64,000 nt of DNA from Paludibacteraceae bacterium (GTDB lineage Bacteria > Bacteroidota > Bacteroidia > Bacteroidales > Paludibacteraceae), in NCBI GenBank assembly GCA_017547145.1, contig JAFYQJ010000005.1, positions 248,001-312,000 on the forward strand. Direction: 5' to 3'. Shown here one piece after another: positions 25,881 to 35,931 of this stretch (positions within the stretch are counted from its first letter, which is position 1; every line of letters begins with the position of its first letter). Made by a program: the position numbers and the translations under genes. The notes beneath the pieces were generated by a model that had not been told where the DNA came from, did not search any database, and saw nothing but the letters and a program-made list of their open reading frames with translations.

Positions 25881-28800
25881 TCAGCGTGTCAACTTTACAA
25901 CTTGAACGGAACTACCATTTTCATTACGTACATTCACTAAATATACTCCTTGGTTGTTTGGTAATTGCAATTGCATATCTGCATCTACCACTTTGGTTTG
26001 CATAAGTTCGCGACCAACTACATCGCAAACAGCAACTGTATAACCCAATGGTAAATTAACCAAATGCAACGTATTACCTACATTATAAATAGTTGCTCCT
26101 GATAGTTCTTCATCAGACGCTATTGCATCTAAATCTGTCATTGCATTTGGAGCAATAATAATCAAATCGAAACGTTCGGCATCACCTTGTTCGGCAAGGA
26201 AAGAATAAGTAAACAATTCGCCATTACGTTGCAAATCTACTTTTGCTCCTGTTTGTTTGTCGTATAGTTGTACTAACGAAGCTGTATGATTTGTATGAGT
26301 CAAGCGAACTACATACTCACCTGCTTCTTTGATACGAATGCCTACTGGCACTACTACCTCGTCGTCACGCATTACGTCATTGAACATCATACGAGATGCA
26401 CCTGCTTTCGACCAAATTTCAGGAATAATAGACGACGATACATTACTCAACGATACTGGCATATCGTAACCTGCACGGAAATCATCAATAGAACCTGCAT
26501 CGGTAAGCGTTACGATAGTTGTACTTGTTGCATTTTTGTTTATAGCCTTACTCACATGGTCTATTCCTAATGTATAAGCATCTGGTGTATCGAATGTAGA
26601 AGTATTCGCAGCAGAAGCCGATTTTATTCCAAAGTTTACAATTCTATCATCAGCGTAAGGATAATCGTCACGCGAAGCGTCGCCTAACAAAATACTTACA
26701 GGATCGCCTGTAGCAATATCTTCTGTAAACTGAATCCAATATCCAAAATATGGAGACATATCACGAGTATCAGCAGCACTCACACCCATATAACGATTTT
26801 GAATAGCATTCCACCAAGTAATGTTTTCCCAACCTAACGAAGCTGTAATTTCATTTACGTTGATATTCGATAGGAATGGATTATAAAGTGTAAACACATT
26901 CTTATTATTGTACTCTACTGCATCCGCTGCACCTACATACGACAATGTTGCAGTTTTTGCAGCCGATGGTGTGATTATAAAGCCTTTGTCTACCGAATGG
27001 AACTGAATCCAATAAGAACTTACACCATCGATATCAGCACCTGCGTCGTTTGCAGTAAATCCATCAGGAACGTCTGCTGCAAATTCGTAGAATTTATTTT
27101 TTTGGAATGTTGCATCGGCCGAAAGTTTTGTTCCTCCACCATAACCACCCGTTTGGTTTCTACCTGCAGGATCGAACTCATATACTAGATGCTTACCTGT
27201 TGCAGGCAATTTTGCCAATGCTCCGTTGGCACCTACTGCACAAATACCATCTTGACCTCCAACACCTTGCATTTCTATAGGGAATGCAACGTCGTGCCAT
27301 TTGTCAGGATAGATTCGGCGACGAAGAATAATGTTTCCTTCGACAATAAGCGAGCCATAAGGTGCATTTTTGTCGAACACTATTTGACCTGCATGGAAAC
27401 CATTTGCATCTTCTTGAGCCTCAACGTAGAGGTTATTCATACGAACCGACTCTCCGTTTTTGATTGTATACTTATCGTTGTAGCGAACATAAGCAACAAC
27501 TTCAAAAGTAACATCAGCTACGTTTACGTAATTTTCATAACGACATTGATTGTTTGGATCATAAAGTTTTCCATTATTATCATTAAGTGGAAGTTCCTGA
27601 TCAGCAAAACCATCACCATCGGTATCGATGCGTGGTTGATAGTTACCATATTGGTTTACTGGACCAAGACCATACATATCTACATAAGTTGCCACCATAA
27701 AACGCATACGTGTTTTACCAAATTTAGTAACATCGGTATTAGAGATTGTAAACGTAAACGTTTGGTCGGCATTGCCATTTGGTGTTCCTACATAAACCAA
27801 TTCGTTGTTTTTAGTAAGAGCCGAAGCCAAACCATCAGGCGATGATGTAAAGTCGAAGTAGTTATTCATGTTATAGTCGATGAAACACAACAAGCGAGCA
27901 TCTGCAGGAACAGTTGTGCCGTTTGTAAGCGTAACCGTAACCTCGTGCGACATTGTTTTCAAACTAGGAATCAACGTTTGCAAACGTGCATCTTCTTTAT
28001 ACATAAAACGTACTTCGCCACCAACCACATCATCAGTAAACATTGGTACTGCATCTGTTCCGTTTGCACCTACTATGTTTACAATACCTCCTGTAGCTTT
28101 TACGCTAGTGATGTAGAATGGAGGATTAGTATTATCTGTAAAACGAGCCAAACCAAAGTCTCCCTCGAAGTCGTCGAAGTCGAAACGCACTTCTACGATA
28201 GCATCGTCGGTACCGGTATAAATATAATCAGGATTTGCATGACCTACGGCATTGAACGTTGTTCCGCCATCGGTACTGACAAACCAACCTACAATATGCG
28301 TTGGACCTACAGGAACTGCTGTAAGCAAGTTGCCTTTGTAAGGAGCAAGTGTTCTAGGTTCTATAAATGTACTTTTGCCCATATCGAGTGAGAGTGCTCC
28401 ACCGCCTTCGTCGCTCATGCGGAACGTTACTGTAGGAGCAGCTTTTACAGTAGCCGACACTGCTATGCGGTACACATCGCCATCTTTGGTGATACCACCA
28501 ATGCTATCAACCGCCACAGCCCCAGGCGTAGCAGGCACATTATAGGTAACGGTAAGTATTCCTGTAGCATCGTTGTAAGTAGTAAGCGTATATTCGTCGT
28601 CGGCAACATCATTGTCGATAGTTACCGTAGCTCCTGCACCGAGTTTGATGTCGTAAGTAGCTACATCACCAGCATATACATTACCGAAGTTTGCTACGTA
28701 AGCACAACCATCGCCACCTGTAGCAGGAGCATTTATAACAATTGGGAAATCGTAGCAGTGGAATTTATTAGCACCTTCATCCCCATTTATAACACCACCA

Positions 28801-31800
28801 TTAGCACAAGCAGACGTAGAAATAGATTTACTTCCTGCCTTGGTTTCACAATTAATTCCCCATTCACCAACAGTAAATATACGCAATAGCGAACTTGTTG
28901 CAGTTGGAGCAAAATTTACAGTTTTAGTTGAAGTCCAAGGCTTATCGTTACTAATACCGTCAACTAATAAGGATTCATAACCTATAGCACTGCTTTGCCA
29001 ACCAACACCTCCTTTTGCATAAATACGTTCATCTTCCGTAAAACTACCATCACCATTTAAGTCAACAAATGCTAATGCTGTTGTCCATTGCATCTTGTCC
29101 GCATGTTGCGAATTAAATTGAAAATCTAGAGTTAAACTTTCGCCTTGGTTAATAGTAATCGTATTCCCCGTTACATTCTTTTCTTTGTCGTATGACCAAT
29201 TAGTAGCTAATGCAGTACCATTTGCTGTAAGATTTTGCAAATATCCTGTTGCAGGAGGGGTTGTACCATTGTTTGTAAATGTAGGTTGAGCACAATAGGT
29301 TGTGGTGTTTCCTCCACCGCTTCCTCCAGTCACTTTCAGCACCACGTCTACAGCAACTGCTTGATTTATTTGCTCTTTATACAAACCTAAAGTACAAGGA
29401 TCCGGAGTTCCAACTGCTGTTTCATTATTATTAGTAGAATAAGCCATCTTTATACGCAAAGGTATATAAGCCGAAGCAGCATCTGACGGAACATTAATTG
29501 TAATATCACGATAATCGGTTTCTGCTCCTGTACCACCAAACTGATGAACAGTAGAAGGGAATAATCCTATTCTTTCGTTAGAATCAGAGAAGTCTCCATC
29601 GGCATTCCAGTCTGCAAAACATGAGATATATTGCCAAATGAAAGAACCATTTACAGTCAAAGTATAAGAAGAACCTTTTGCCAACTCAATAGCTGAAGCT
29701 TCATTGTTTTTTGTACCACGATAAGCATCTTGAGAATTAGAAGAATATTCATTGATTGTAACCGAACTTCCATTCAATGAAATGTTTGAAATACCTCTAT
29801 CGATTCCCTCATCACTAGTACGACCCATTGATGAACAATAAGTAGTAAGCAATGGAGCTATGGTTTCTCCACCACCTCCGCCACAAACAGGAGAATCAGT
29901 ATTAGGAGTAGCAGGAGAAGCTGTCTCGCTCCAAGTCCAAGAAGGAGCAGCTTCCGTTTCGGGTTGTGGGTCTACTTTCACCACCGCACTACCCAAGTCC
30001 GATACATTGGCAGAAGCCGCCTCTATTCCTTGAATATTAGCATTTGTACCAGTATAAGTTGCTACTGCATAAGGAGTAGAGAAAGCAACACATGTAACAT
30101 TTCCTGCTTCGTCTCTTATATTTTGGACCTCATATGCCCAATTTAACTCTGTGTCAGCAGTAGTTACATTTGTATATTTTGCACAAAGGGTTTCATTGTC
30201 AGGAATACGCCCATCTTTGTATAAATAAAGTTTACCTACCGAATTTTTCACTGATGAACTTATTAATTTACCTGCTGTTCCACAATTTCCAGCAGTAGTA
30301 GAAATCAATGGAATTGAAGTACCCGAAATAGATTGATTTGCATCTGCTGATTTCTCAATAGTAAGAGCATTAGCGTATTGAGTTATTAAATTAGGGACAG
30401 TAGTAGAATCCGTAGCTTCTGCAAACAACAAACCTCTACAATAATAATTGTGCGTAGTTCCAGCGTTTGCAGCCCCCATATCCATAGCACCAGTAAAACT
30501 TAATATAACATTATTAACATCTAAACCTGTTGTACCATTATCATATCCCCATTCATATTGAAATTCACCACAAAAAGCTCCCTGAGGTGTGTTTGTCATA
30601 CCTGCAATACCACCAATGTAATAACGAGAGTATGTTGTATTTTTAGTTGCCCCCAAAGCTAATGTTCCATTTCCGGAAAACTTAACACTTCCCACGACTC
30701 CTGCTTGTAAACGACCAATCAAACCTCCCAAAGCTGATTCTCGAGGTAGTGTTCCTGAATTTTTACCAAAAGACAACGTTCCATTCACATTTACCGCACA
30801 ATTCTTAACAACACCTCGAAACAACACTCCAGTAACACCTCCACAAGCACCTACAGTTGTACCATTACTTTCAACCTTTACAGTAGAACCTCCTTTAATA
30901 TCAATAGAAACATTCTCTACACGACCATTTACAACACCAGCTACTAAACCAAATAAAGCAGCTCCACTAGCTTGATAAGTACAACTTTTTTCATAAACAA
31001 CTTTTACGTTTTTTATCACACCTTCACTAGCAAGAACACCGCAAAAACCACCTCCAATTACCTTTTCTGGAAAAGTAGTTGTTGAAACAGTACTTTTTGC
31101 AAAATCATAAGTTGCTATATTATTTCTTATCTCATTTGCAACACCTACATCCTGATTTGTGCCATAAGGATAAAAACAAGCATTTTTACTCTTTTCATTG
31201 AATCCTTTTGTAGTTGTAGCAGGGTTAATTGTAATTGTGTGCCCATTTCCATCAAAAATTCCTCCAAATACAGCTTGCGAAACATCTAATGTCGAAGATA
31301 TTGTTATATCATTTGCCAAATAAAAATTCCCACTTGTTGCATTTAAAAATGCTTCAAATCCTGCTTCATCACTTATAGCTGTTCCTAATACTGATTCACA
31401 GACAACAGTCCCCACCTCTGAAACAATAGACTTGCTTTCTATAGTTTGACTAATAAATTCATTTGGTTTTATTCTCACATCAAAGTCAATCGTAGTTCCA
31501 CGAAATGGATTTGCTGAAGGCATAAAACGATTAAATACAAATGAGAAAAAATATTGACGATGATTGTTTAAAGGACCAGAGCCGTTATCATGTCCATCAT
31601 TAGAACAACCTGGCACTCCAAGGTCATATATTTCATGTCTTCGACGCTCTACAATATGTCGAACTCCTTCATCATATTTTATACGAAAACGTACAACTCT
31701 TTCCTCTGCTAAATTTGGCAGTTTTATTGACCAAGAAGGAGTCATTTTGATTGAAGTAAGTCCATCGGCATTATGATATTCCTCTTGAACATTACAACTC

Positions 31801-32264
31801 TCATTATAAATATTGTATTGCAACAAATCATGATCATCAAAAACACCATTTCCATCCCAATCTATATACAAAGCGGCATTTGACCATCCGTTTTCTGATT
31901 CACCCTTTATTTCAAGAGTTTCACCAGCTAATACTTCCGCTTCTTCTGAACATGAATAATATGAATCACATAAATATCCACAATTTTCTTCACCCCCAGG
32001 GTAATTTGGATATATTTTGAAAGATGCTTGATCTATAGACTCACCTAATAATGTCACACCACGACTAGAAAGCTGAAGAAGAGTTAATCTCCAATCTGTT
32101 GTTGCCGTACCCCCTAGATTACTTATACCATCTCCATTTTCATTATAGAAAAATTTTGATCTGTGTACAGGATGAGAATAAATTTGAGCATTTGCAGAAG
32201 TTGTTAATACTACAAAAAAAACTGCTAAAAGCAATGAGATGAAAGAATATCTTACTTTTTTCAT
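25881..32264 (-). CDS. Giant T9SS-exported GEVED-domain protein
   Basis: A 2,127-residue secreted protein starting at ATG 32264, where a signal peptide ending in SANAQ begins. At least four GEVED-type segments are seen, each with an Asp-rich calcium-like loop: YIDWDGNGVFDD, FADWNADGDFSD, FVDLNGDGSFTED and FIDYNMNNYFDF. Between the first and second lies a region of GGxxGxL/V repeats like a GLUG or autotransporter passenger, rich in Asn and Gly. The last 75 residues form a T9SS type A sorting domain (GYTVAVCDVVGREL, then GVYLVNVRNENG and VVKL). It would be exported through the outer membrane by T9SS and attached to, or released from, the surface. Its role is unknown; adhesion is plausible. Confidence 0.85.
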   Translation of the reverse strand: MKKVRYSFISLLLAVFFVVLTTSANAQIYSHPVHRSKFFYNENGDGISNLGGTATTDWRLTLLQLSSRGVTLLGESIDQASFKIYPNYPGGEENCGYLCDSYYSCSEEAEVLAGETLEIKGESENGWSNAALYIDWDGNGVFDDHDLLQYNIYNESCNVQEEYHNADGLTSIKMTPSWSIKLPNLAEERVVRFRIKYDEGVRHIVERRRHEIYDLGVPGCSNDGHDNGSGPLNNHRQYFFSFVFNRFMPSANPFRGTTIDFDVRIKPNEFISQTIESKSIVSEVGTVVCESVLGTAISDEAGFEAFLNATSGNFYLANDITISSTLDVSQAVFGGIFDGNGHTITINPATTTKGFNEKSKNACFYPYGTNQDVGVANEIRNNIATYDFAKSTVSTTTFPEKVIGGGFCGVLASEGVIKNVKVVYEKSCTYQASGAALFGLVAGVVNGRVENVSIDIKGGSTVKVESNGTTVGACGGVTGVLFRGVVKNCAVNVNGTLSFGKNSGTLPRESALGGLIGRLQAGVVGSVKFSGNGTLALGATKNTTYSRYYIGGIAGMTNTPQGAFCGEFQYEWGYDNGTTGLDVNNVILSFTGAMDMGAANAGTTHNYYCRGLLFAEATDSTTVPNLITQYANALTIEKSADANQSISGTSIPLISTTAGNCGTAGKLISSSVKNSVGKLYLYKDGRIPDNETLCAKYTNVTTADTELNWAYEVQNIRDEAGNVTCVAFSTPYAVATYTGTNANIQGIEAASANVSDLGSAVVKVDPQPETEAAPSWTWSETASPATPNTDSPVCGGGGGETIAPLLTTYCSSMGRTSDEGIDRGISNISLNGSSVTINEYSSNSQDAYRGTKNNEASAIELAKGSSYTLTVNGSFIWQYISCFADWNADGDFSDSNERIGLFPSTVHQFGGTGAETDYRDITINVPSDAASAYIPLRIKMAYSTNNNETAVGTPDPCTLGLYKEQINQAVAVDVVLKVTGGSGGGNTTTYCAQPTFTNNGTTPPATGYLQNLTANGTALATNWSYDKEKNVTGNTITINQGESLTLDFQFNSQHADKMQWTTALAFVDLNGDGSFTEDERIYAKGGVGWQSSAIGYESLLVDGISNDKPWTSTKTVNFAPTATSSLLRIFTVGEWGINCETKAGSKSISTSACANGGVINGDEGANKFHCYDFPIVINAPATGGDGCAYVANFGNVYAGDVATYDIKLGAGATVTIDNDVADDEYTLTTYNDATGILTVTYNVPATPGAVAVDSIGGITKDGDVYRIAVSATVKAAPTVTFRMSDEGGGALSLDMGKSTFIEPRTLAPYKGNLLTAVPVGPTHIVGWFVSTDGGTTFNAVGHANPDYIYTGTDDAIVEVRFDFDDFEGDFGLARFTDNTNPPFYITSVKATGGIVNIVGANGTDAVPMFTDDVVGGEVRFMYKEDARLQTLIPSLKTMSHEVTVTLTNGTTVPADARLLCFIDYNMNNYFDFTSSPDGLASALTKNNELVYVGTPNGNADQTFTFTISNTDVTKFGKTRMRFMVATYVDMYGLGPVNQYGNYQPRIDTDGDGFADQELPLNDNNGKLYDPNNQCRYENYVNVADVTFEVVAYVRYNDKYTIKNGESVRMNNLYVEAQEDANGFHAGQIVFDKNAPYGSLIVEGNIILRRRIYPDKWHDVAFPIEMQGVGGQDGICAVGANGALAKLPATGKHLVYEFDPAGRNQTGGYGGGTKLSADATFQKNKFYEFAADVPDGFTANDAGADIDGVSSYWIQFHSVDKGFIITPSAAKTATLSYVGAADAVEYNNKNVFTLYNPFLSNINVNEITASLGWENITWWNAIQNRYMGVSAADTRDMSPYFGYWIQFTEDIATGDPVSILLGDASRDDYPYADDRIVNFGIKSASAANTSTFDTPDAYTLGIDHVSKAINKNATSTTIVTLTDAGSIDDFRAGYDMPVSLSNVSSSIIPEIWSKAGASRMMFNDVMRDDEVVVPVGIRIKEAGEYVVRLTHTNHTASLVQLYDKQTGAKVDLQRNGELFTYSFLAEQGDAERFDLIIIAPNAMTDLDAIASDEELSGATIYNVGNTLHLVNLPLGYTVAVCDVVGRELMQTKVVDADMQLQLPNNQGVYLVNVRNENGSSVQVVKLTR

Positions 32265-32308
32265 AACAAAAAAATTTATTTCAAACACAATAATGTTACT
32301 ATAACGAG

Positions 32309-32338
32309 CAAATATACAGTAGTTTTTTATTATATCAA
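32309..32338 (-). promoter_or_regulatory. Promoter of the giant T9SS gene
   Basis: Read on the minus strand, TTG (32338-32336) and TATATTTG (32316-32309) are 19 bases apart. The leader to the ATG at 32264 would be about 40 bases. Confidence 0.7.
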
Positions 32339-32395
32339 TTTATTTTTAACATTTTTTTTACAAAAAATATTTGCAAAACAAAAAAATAGGACAAT

Positions 32396-32431
32396 AAAAA
32401 AAAGAAACCGATACTTTTGAGGTATCGGCTT
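32396..32431 (-). terminator. Terminator of gdhA
   Basis: On the minus strand CCGATAC and GTATCGG pair around a six-base loop, followed by a long T run. It lies beyond the 66-bp repeats, so the gdhA mRNA carries the repeats in its 3' untranslated region. Confidence 0.75.
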
Positions 32432-32457
32432 CCCTGTCGTATGAAAAAGATTTTTGT

Positions 32458-32757
32458 ATTACACAATACCTTGTGCCATCATTGCTGAATAAATTTGGCT
32501 TCGCTTACGCTTCGCCGAAATTGCTTCAGCGACACTTTGTGTTTTCATTGCTGAATAAATTTGACTTCGCTTTCGCTTCGCCGAAATTGCTTCAGCGACA
32601 CTTTGTGTCTTCATTGCTGAATGAATTTGGCTTCGCTCACGCTTCGCCGAAATTGCTTCAGCGACACTTTGTGTCTTCATTGCTGAATGAATTTGGCTTC
32701 GCTCACGCTTCGCCGAAATTGCTTCAGCAATTACACAATACCTTGTGCCATCATTGC
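32458..32757. repeat. 28-bp direct repeats copying the gdhA 3' end
   Basis: The same 28 bases, which encode the last residues of GdhA with its stop codon, occur at 32458-32485 and 32730-32757. The 66-bp tandem array lies between them. This is consistent with an expansion or insertion that duplicated the end of the gene. Confidence 0.75.
32480..32728. repeat. Tandem 66-bp imperfect-palindrome repeats
   Basis: Units begin at 32480, 32546, 32612 and 32678, exactly 66 bases apart; three are complete and the fourth runs for about 49 bases. Each holds a long imperfect palindrome: GCTGAA pairs with TTCAGC and AATTT with AAATT around a GC-rich centre, and complete units also hold a small GACAC/GTGTC hairpin. 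The two copies nearest gdhA are almost identical; the two distal ones carry a few changes (for example GAATAA for GAATGA). Frames open across it only because 66 is a multiple of three. Confidence 0.85.
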
Positions 32758-34065
32758 CTTCGCAACTTTCATAAAGCCGGCTACGTTGGCACCTTTCACA
32801 TAGTTGACATAACCATCGGCTTCTGTACCGTATTTTACGCAGTTTTCGTGGATATTTTTCATAATATTGCCCAACATTTCGTCTACTTGTTCTGCAGTCC
32901 AACTCAAGCGTTCAGAGTTTTGGCTCATTTCCAACCCTGACACCGAAACACCACCTGCATTAGCAGCCTTGCCCGGAGCATAAAGTATTTTTGCTTGTTG
33001 GAACACTTTGATTGCTTCTGGCGTAGAAGGCATATTTGCTCCTTCCGAAACAGCTATCACGCCATTTTCTACCAATTGACGTGCATGGTCGCCATTCAAT
33101 TCGTTTTGTGTAGCCGATGGCAAAGCTATATCAGCTTTTTCGCCCCAAGGTTTTGCACCCTCTACATATTTCACGCCATATTTTTCGGCATATTCTCTAA
33201 TACGTCCGCGATAAACATTTTTCAACTCCATGATGTAATCCAACTTTTCGCGATCGATACCATCAGGGTCGTAAATATAACCATTAGAGTCGGACATGGT
33301 AAGTACTTTACCACCAAGCTGAAGAACTTTTTCGGCAGTGTATTGAGCCACATTACCCGAACCCGAAATAAGTACACTCTTACCTTGCAAATCCCAACCT
33401 TTAGTTTTCAACATTTCCATCAAGAAATAAACATTGCCATAACCAGTAGCTTCAGGACGGATAAGCGATCCACCAAACTCACGACCCTTACCTGTAAACA
33501 CTCCTGCAAATTCGTGTGTAAGTTTTTTATACATTCCGTACATATATCCTACCTCGCGACCACCAACACCAATATCACCCGCAGGAACATCGACATCAGC
33601 ACCAATATGTCTGCTTAACTCCAACATAAAGGCTTGGCAAAAACGCATAACTTCAGCATTACTTTTACCACGTGGTGAGAAGTCCGATCCTCCTTTGCCG
33701 CCACCCATTGGCAACGTTGTAAGCGAATTTTTGAAAGTTTGCTCAAACGCTAAAAATTTAAGAATACCAAGGTTTACAGAACTATGGAATCGAATACCAC
33801 CTTTGTAAGGACCAATAGCATTGTTGTGTTGCACGCGGTAACCCATATTAGTTTGCACATTGCCCTTATCGTCTACCCACGAAACACGGAATTGATAAAT
33901 TCTATCAGGAATACAAAGACGTTCGATAAGGTTTGCCTTTTCAAACTCAGGATGCTTATTATACTCTTCTTCTATAGTAGCCAAAACTTCTTCTACTGCC
34001 TGATGATATTCAGGTTCGTTGGGAAAACGACGTTTTATTTCGTCTAAAACTTTTTCTGCGTTCAT
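32731..34065 (-). CDS. gdhA: NADP-type glutamate dehydrogenase
   Basis: A 444-residue hexameric glutamate dehydrogenase (2-oxoglutarate + ammonia to glutamate). Seen are MGGGKGGSDFSPRGKS with the catalytic lysine, DVPAGDIGVGGREVGYMYG, and the Rossmann segment LISGSGNVAQYTAEKVLQLG. Its length and the segment spacing fit the bacterial biosynthetic form. ATG 34065 is chosen because family similarity starts there and because a promoter lies just upstream (34094-34125). The 3' end is repeated beyond the stop. Confidence 0.95.
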   Translation of the reverse strand: MNAEKVLDEIKRRFPNEPEYHQAVEEVLATIEEEYNKHPEFEKANLIERLCIPDRIYQFRVSWVDDKGNVQTNMGYRVQHNNAIGPYKGGIRFHSSVNLGILKFLAFEQTFKNSLTTLPMGGGKGGSDFSPRGKSNAEVMRFCQAFMLELSRHIGADVDVPAGDIGVGGREVGYMYGMYKKLTHEFAGVFTGKGREFGGSLIRPEATGYGNVYFLMEMLKTKGWDLQGKSVLISGSGNVAQYTAEKVLQLGGKVLTMSDSNGYIYDPDGIDREKLDYIMELKNVYRGRIREYAEKYGVKYVEGAKPWGEKADIALPSATQNELNGDHARQLVENGVIAVSEGANMPSTPEAIKVFQQAKILYAPGKAANAGGVSVSGLEMSQNSERLSWTAEQVDEMLGNIMKNIHENCVKYGTEADGYVNYVKGANVAGFMKVAKAMMAQGIV

Positions 34066-34093
34066 ATTTTTAATTTTAATCGTTAAATCTTTG

Positions 34094-34125
34094 CAAAAGT
34101 AAAGCATTTTTTACTAAAAGACAAA
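34094..34125 (-). promoter_or_regulatory. Promoter of gdhA
   Basis: On the minus strand TTTG (34125-34122) and TACTTTTG (34101-34094) are 20 bases apart. The leader is about 20 bases. Confidence 0.7.
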
Positions 34126-34196
34126 AAAAAGTAAGTTTTTAATCACTTTTTTTTACTTTTTGTAAAGTCTTAAAAAACTACAAAGAAGTAGAAAAC

Positions 34197-34230
34197 AAAA
34201 AAAACGCCGCTCAAAAATATGAACGACGAT
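34197..34230 (-). terminator. Terminator of psd
   Basis: On the minus strand CGTCGTTC and GAGCGGCG pair (with G-T pairs) around an AT loop and are followed by eight T. It lies just after the psd stop. Confidence 0.7.
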
Positions 34231-34251
34231 TTTTTATGTTTTTGGGGGAAT

Positions 34252-34923
34252 TTATTTCAAACGAGCAATAATAGTTTCGTTGCCTATAGTAGAATCACCA
34301 ACTTCAACAAAAACTTCAGTATCGAGTGGCAAAAACAAATCTACCCTTGAGCCAAACTTAATAAAACCAAGATGCTCATTTAAATGACATTTATAATCGG
34401 CATGAGCATACGTTACTATACGACGTGCCAATGCTCCTGCAATTTGTCGCATTAGAATTTTTTTACCATTTGGAGCTTCTATCACTACCGTAGAACGTTC
34501 GTTCTCGTGACTCGACTTTGGCAAATATGCTGCTATATGTCGTCCGCTATGATGTTTCGCATATTTTACCAATCCAGCTATCGGATACCAATTGGCATGC
34601 ACACTAAACACCGACATAAAAATAGATACTTGTATACACTTTTCGCCGCCAAAACATTCAAACTCTTCCGTCGGTTCCACCACTACTACTCTTCCGTCAG
34701 CAGGTGCTACTATCAAATTTGGGTCGACAATATCACCTTCACGCTTTGGATTGCGAAAAAAGTAAATAAAAAAACTAAACGTCAAAATTGAGATACACAA
34801 TCCCGTAAAAAACAACACACTTTTGGGCGATTGAAGATAAACAAAAATATTATACGCCAAAAGTATACACAGCAGTGTAAACAAAATACTAAACCCTTCT
34901 TTATGAATACGAAAACGTGCCAT
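34252..34923 (-). CDS. psd: Phosphatidylserine decarboxylase (short, class II type)
   Basis: A 223-residue Psd proenzyme that turns phosphatidylserine into phosphatidylethanolamine at the membrane. The self-cleavage site is in GFIKFGSRVD, where the Ser becomes the pyruvoyl group. One or two hydrophobic segments lie in the first 55 residues, and VAPADGRVVVVEP and SVHANWYPIAG are typical. It follows cdsA by 9 bases, so the two phospholipid genes form one unit. Confidence 0.93.
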   Translation of the reverse strand: MARFRIHKEGFSILFTLLCILLAYNIFVYLQSPKSVLFFTGLCISILTFSFFIYFFRNPKREGDIVDPNLIVAPADGRVVVVEPTEEFECFGGEKCIQVSIFMSVFSVHANWYPIAGLVKYAKHHSGRHIAAYLPKSSHENERSTVVIEAPNGKKILMRQIAGALARRIVTYAHADYKCHLNEHLGFIKFGSRVDLFLPLDTEVFVEVGDSTIGNETIIARLK

Positions 34924-34932
34924 TAGATTACT

Positions 34933-35790
34933 TTATTTCAAAAAATAGTTAACAAATTCAACAAACACAAACAATGCTGGCGATGCCATCAATAGACTAT
35001 CGAACCTATCGAGCAACCCTCCATGCCCAGGTAAAATACGCCCAGAGTCCTTCACCCCAACCTTTCGTTTAAACAACGATTCGAGAAAATCGCCCATCGT
35101 ACCAAATACAATTACCACCAAAACCATCAATGCCCAAACATACCAAGGATATGTTTCGAAAAATGGTAAATAAGCTTTCAAATACACACTTGCTGCAACA
35201 CAAAGCCCAATAGAAAAAATAAGACCTCCGGCAAAACCTTCCCACGACTTTTTAGGAGAAATACGCTCCGCCATACGATGACGCCCTAAAAAAATTCCTG
35301 TTAAATAAGCAAATGTATCGTTTATCCAAATTATTGCTAACAAAAACAACAACAACTCTTTCGAAAACGTGCCATTAAAAATATAAGCCGTTTTTAACAA
35401 TAATGCCAATGGGAATACAACAGCTATTTGTCCAAGCAAAAAATGACGTATTTGCCCAACTTTATTTTCAGGCAAAAAAAGCTCACGAGCAAACACCACT
35501 AATATAAAAAGTACGTATGCAGCCACCAAAACTGGAGCTATTTCCATTTGCTCAACAATCGTCAACATCGAACCATTCAAAAGCAAAGCTCCTACAAGAG
35601 AAAAACCAAAGCTAACGCAAGTTTCTTTTTTATTCACCAAACGGCAATATTCACAAATTGCTCCCAACGCGATTAATGTAAACACAGCAAAAAAGGTGTA
35701 TGCTCCTAACAATACAGAACCAACTATACACGACACAAAAATTGCACCAGTAAGAGCTCGAATAACAATATCTTTTAACTTCTGCATCAT
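34933..35790 (-). CDS. cdsA: Phosphatidate cytidylyltransferase
   Basis: A 285-residue integral membrane enzyme making CDP-diacylglycerol. About eight membrane segments are seen, and the C-terminal signature is KDSGRILPGHGGLLDRFDS. Two adjacent ATG codons are possible starts. It is upstream of psd in the same operon. Confidence 0.95.
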   Translation of the reverse strand: MMQKLKDIVIRALTGAIFVSCIVGSVLLGAYTFFAVFTLIALGAICEYCRLVNKKETCVSFGFSLVGALLLNGSMLTIVEQMEIAPVLVAAYVLFILVVFARELFLPENKVGQIRHFLLGQIAVVFPLALLLKTAYIFNGTFSKELLLFLLAIIWINDTFAYLTGIFLGRHRMAERISPKKSWEGFAGGLIFSIGLCVAASVYLKAYLPFFETYPWYVWALMVLVVIVFGTMGDFLESLFKRKVGVKDSGRILPGHGGLLDRFDSLLMASPALFVFVEFVNYFLK

Positions 35791-35931
35791 TATAATTCAA
35801 CTTTAAGAAATGCAAATATAATGAAAAATTTATATTTTGATTTTTATACCCCAACTCAATCCGCTTAACACAAAAATAAAAAACAACAGCTTAAACAAAA
35901 AAAGTTGTATTTTCGCAGAAAACTTTCATTT

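Noticed and set aside
27189-27845. 218-codon plus-strand frame inside the giant T9SS gene
   Set aside because: It is antisense to the GEVED region; the product is Cys/Ile/Thr-rich and resembles no family.
32480-32728. Possible CRISPR array
   Set aside because: The repeats are directly joined 66-bp units without unique spacers, and no cas genes are present.
32459-32940. Long open frames on both strands across the 66-bp repeats
   Set aside because: They exist only because the unit length is a multiple of three and lacks stops in some frames; both run into gdhA in the wrong frame or direction, and the minus-strand one has no own start region.
32995-33618. 207-codon plus-strand frame opposite gdhA
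   Set aside because: It is antisense to a well-conserved gene with no promoter or domain of its own.
35905-35931. TTG start for the flippase gene
   Set aside because: A near -7 box (TATTTTCG) lies just after it, and family similarity starts near the GTG at 35932.
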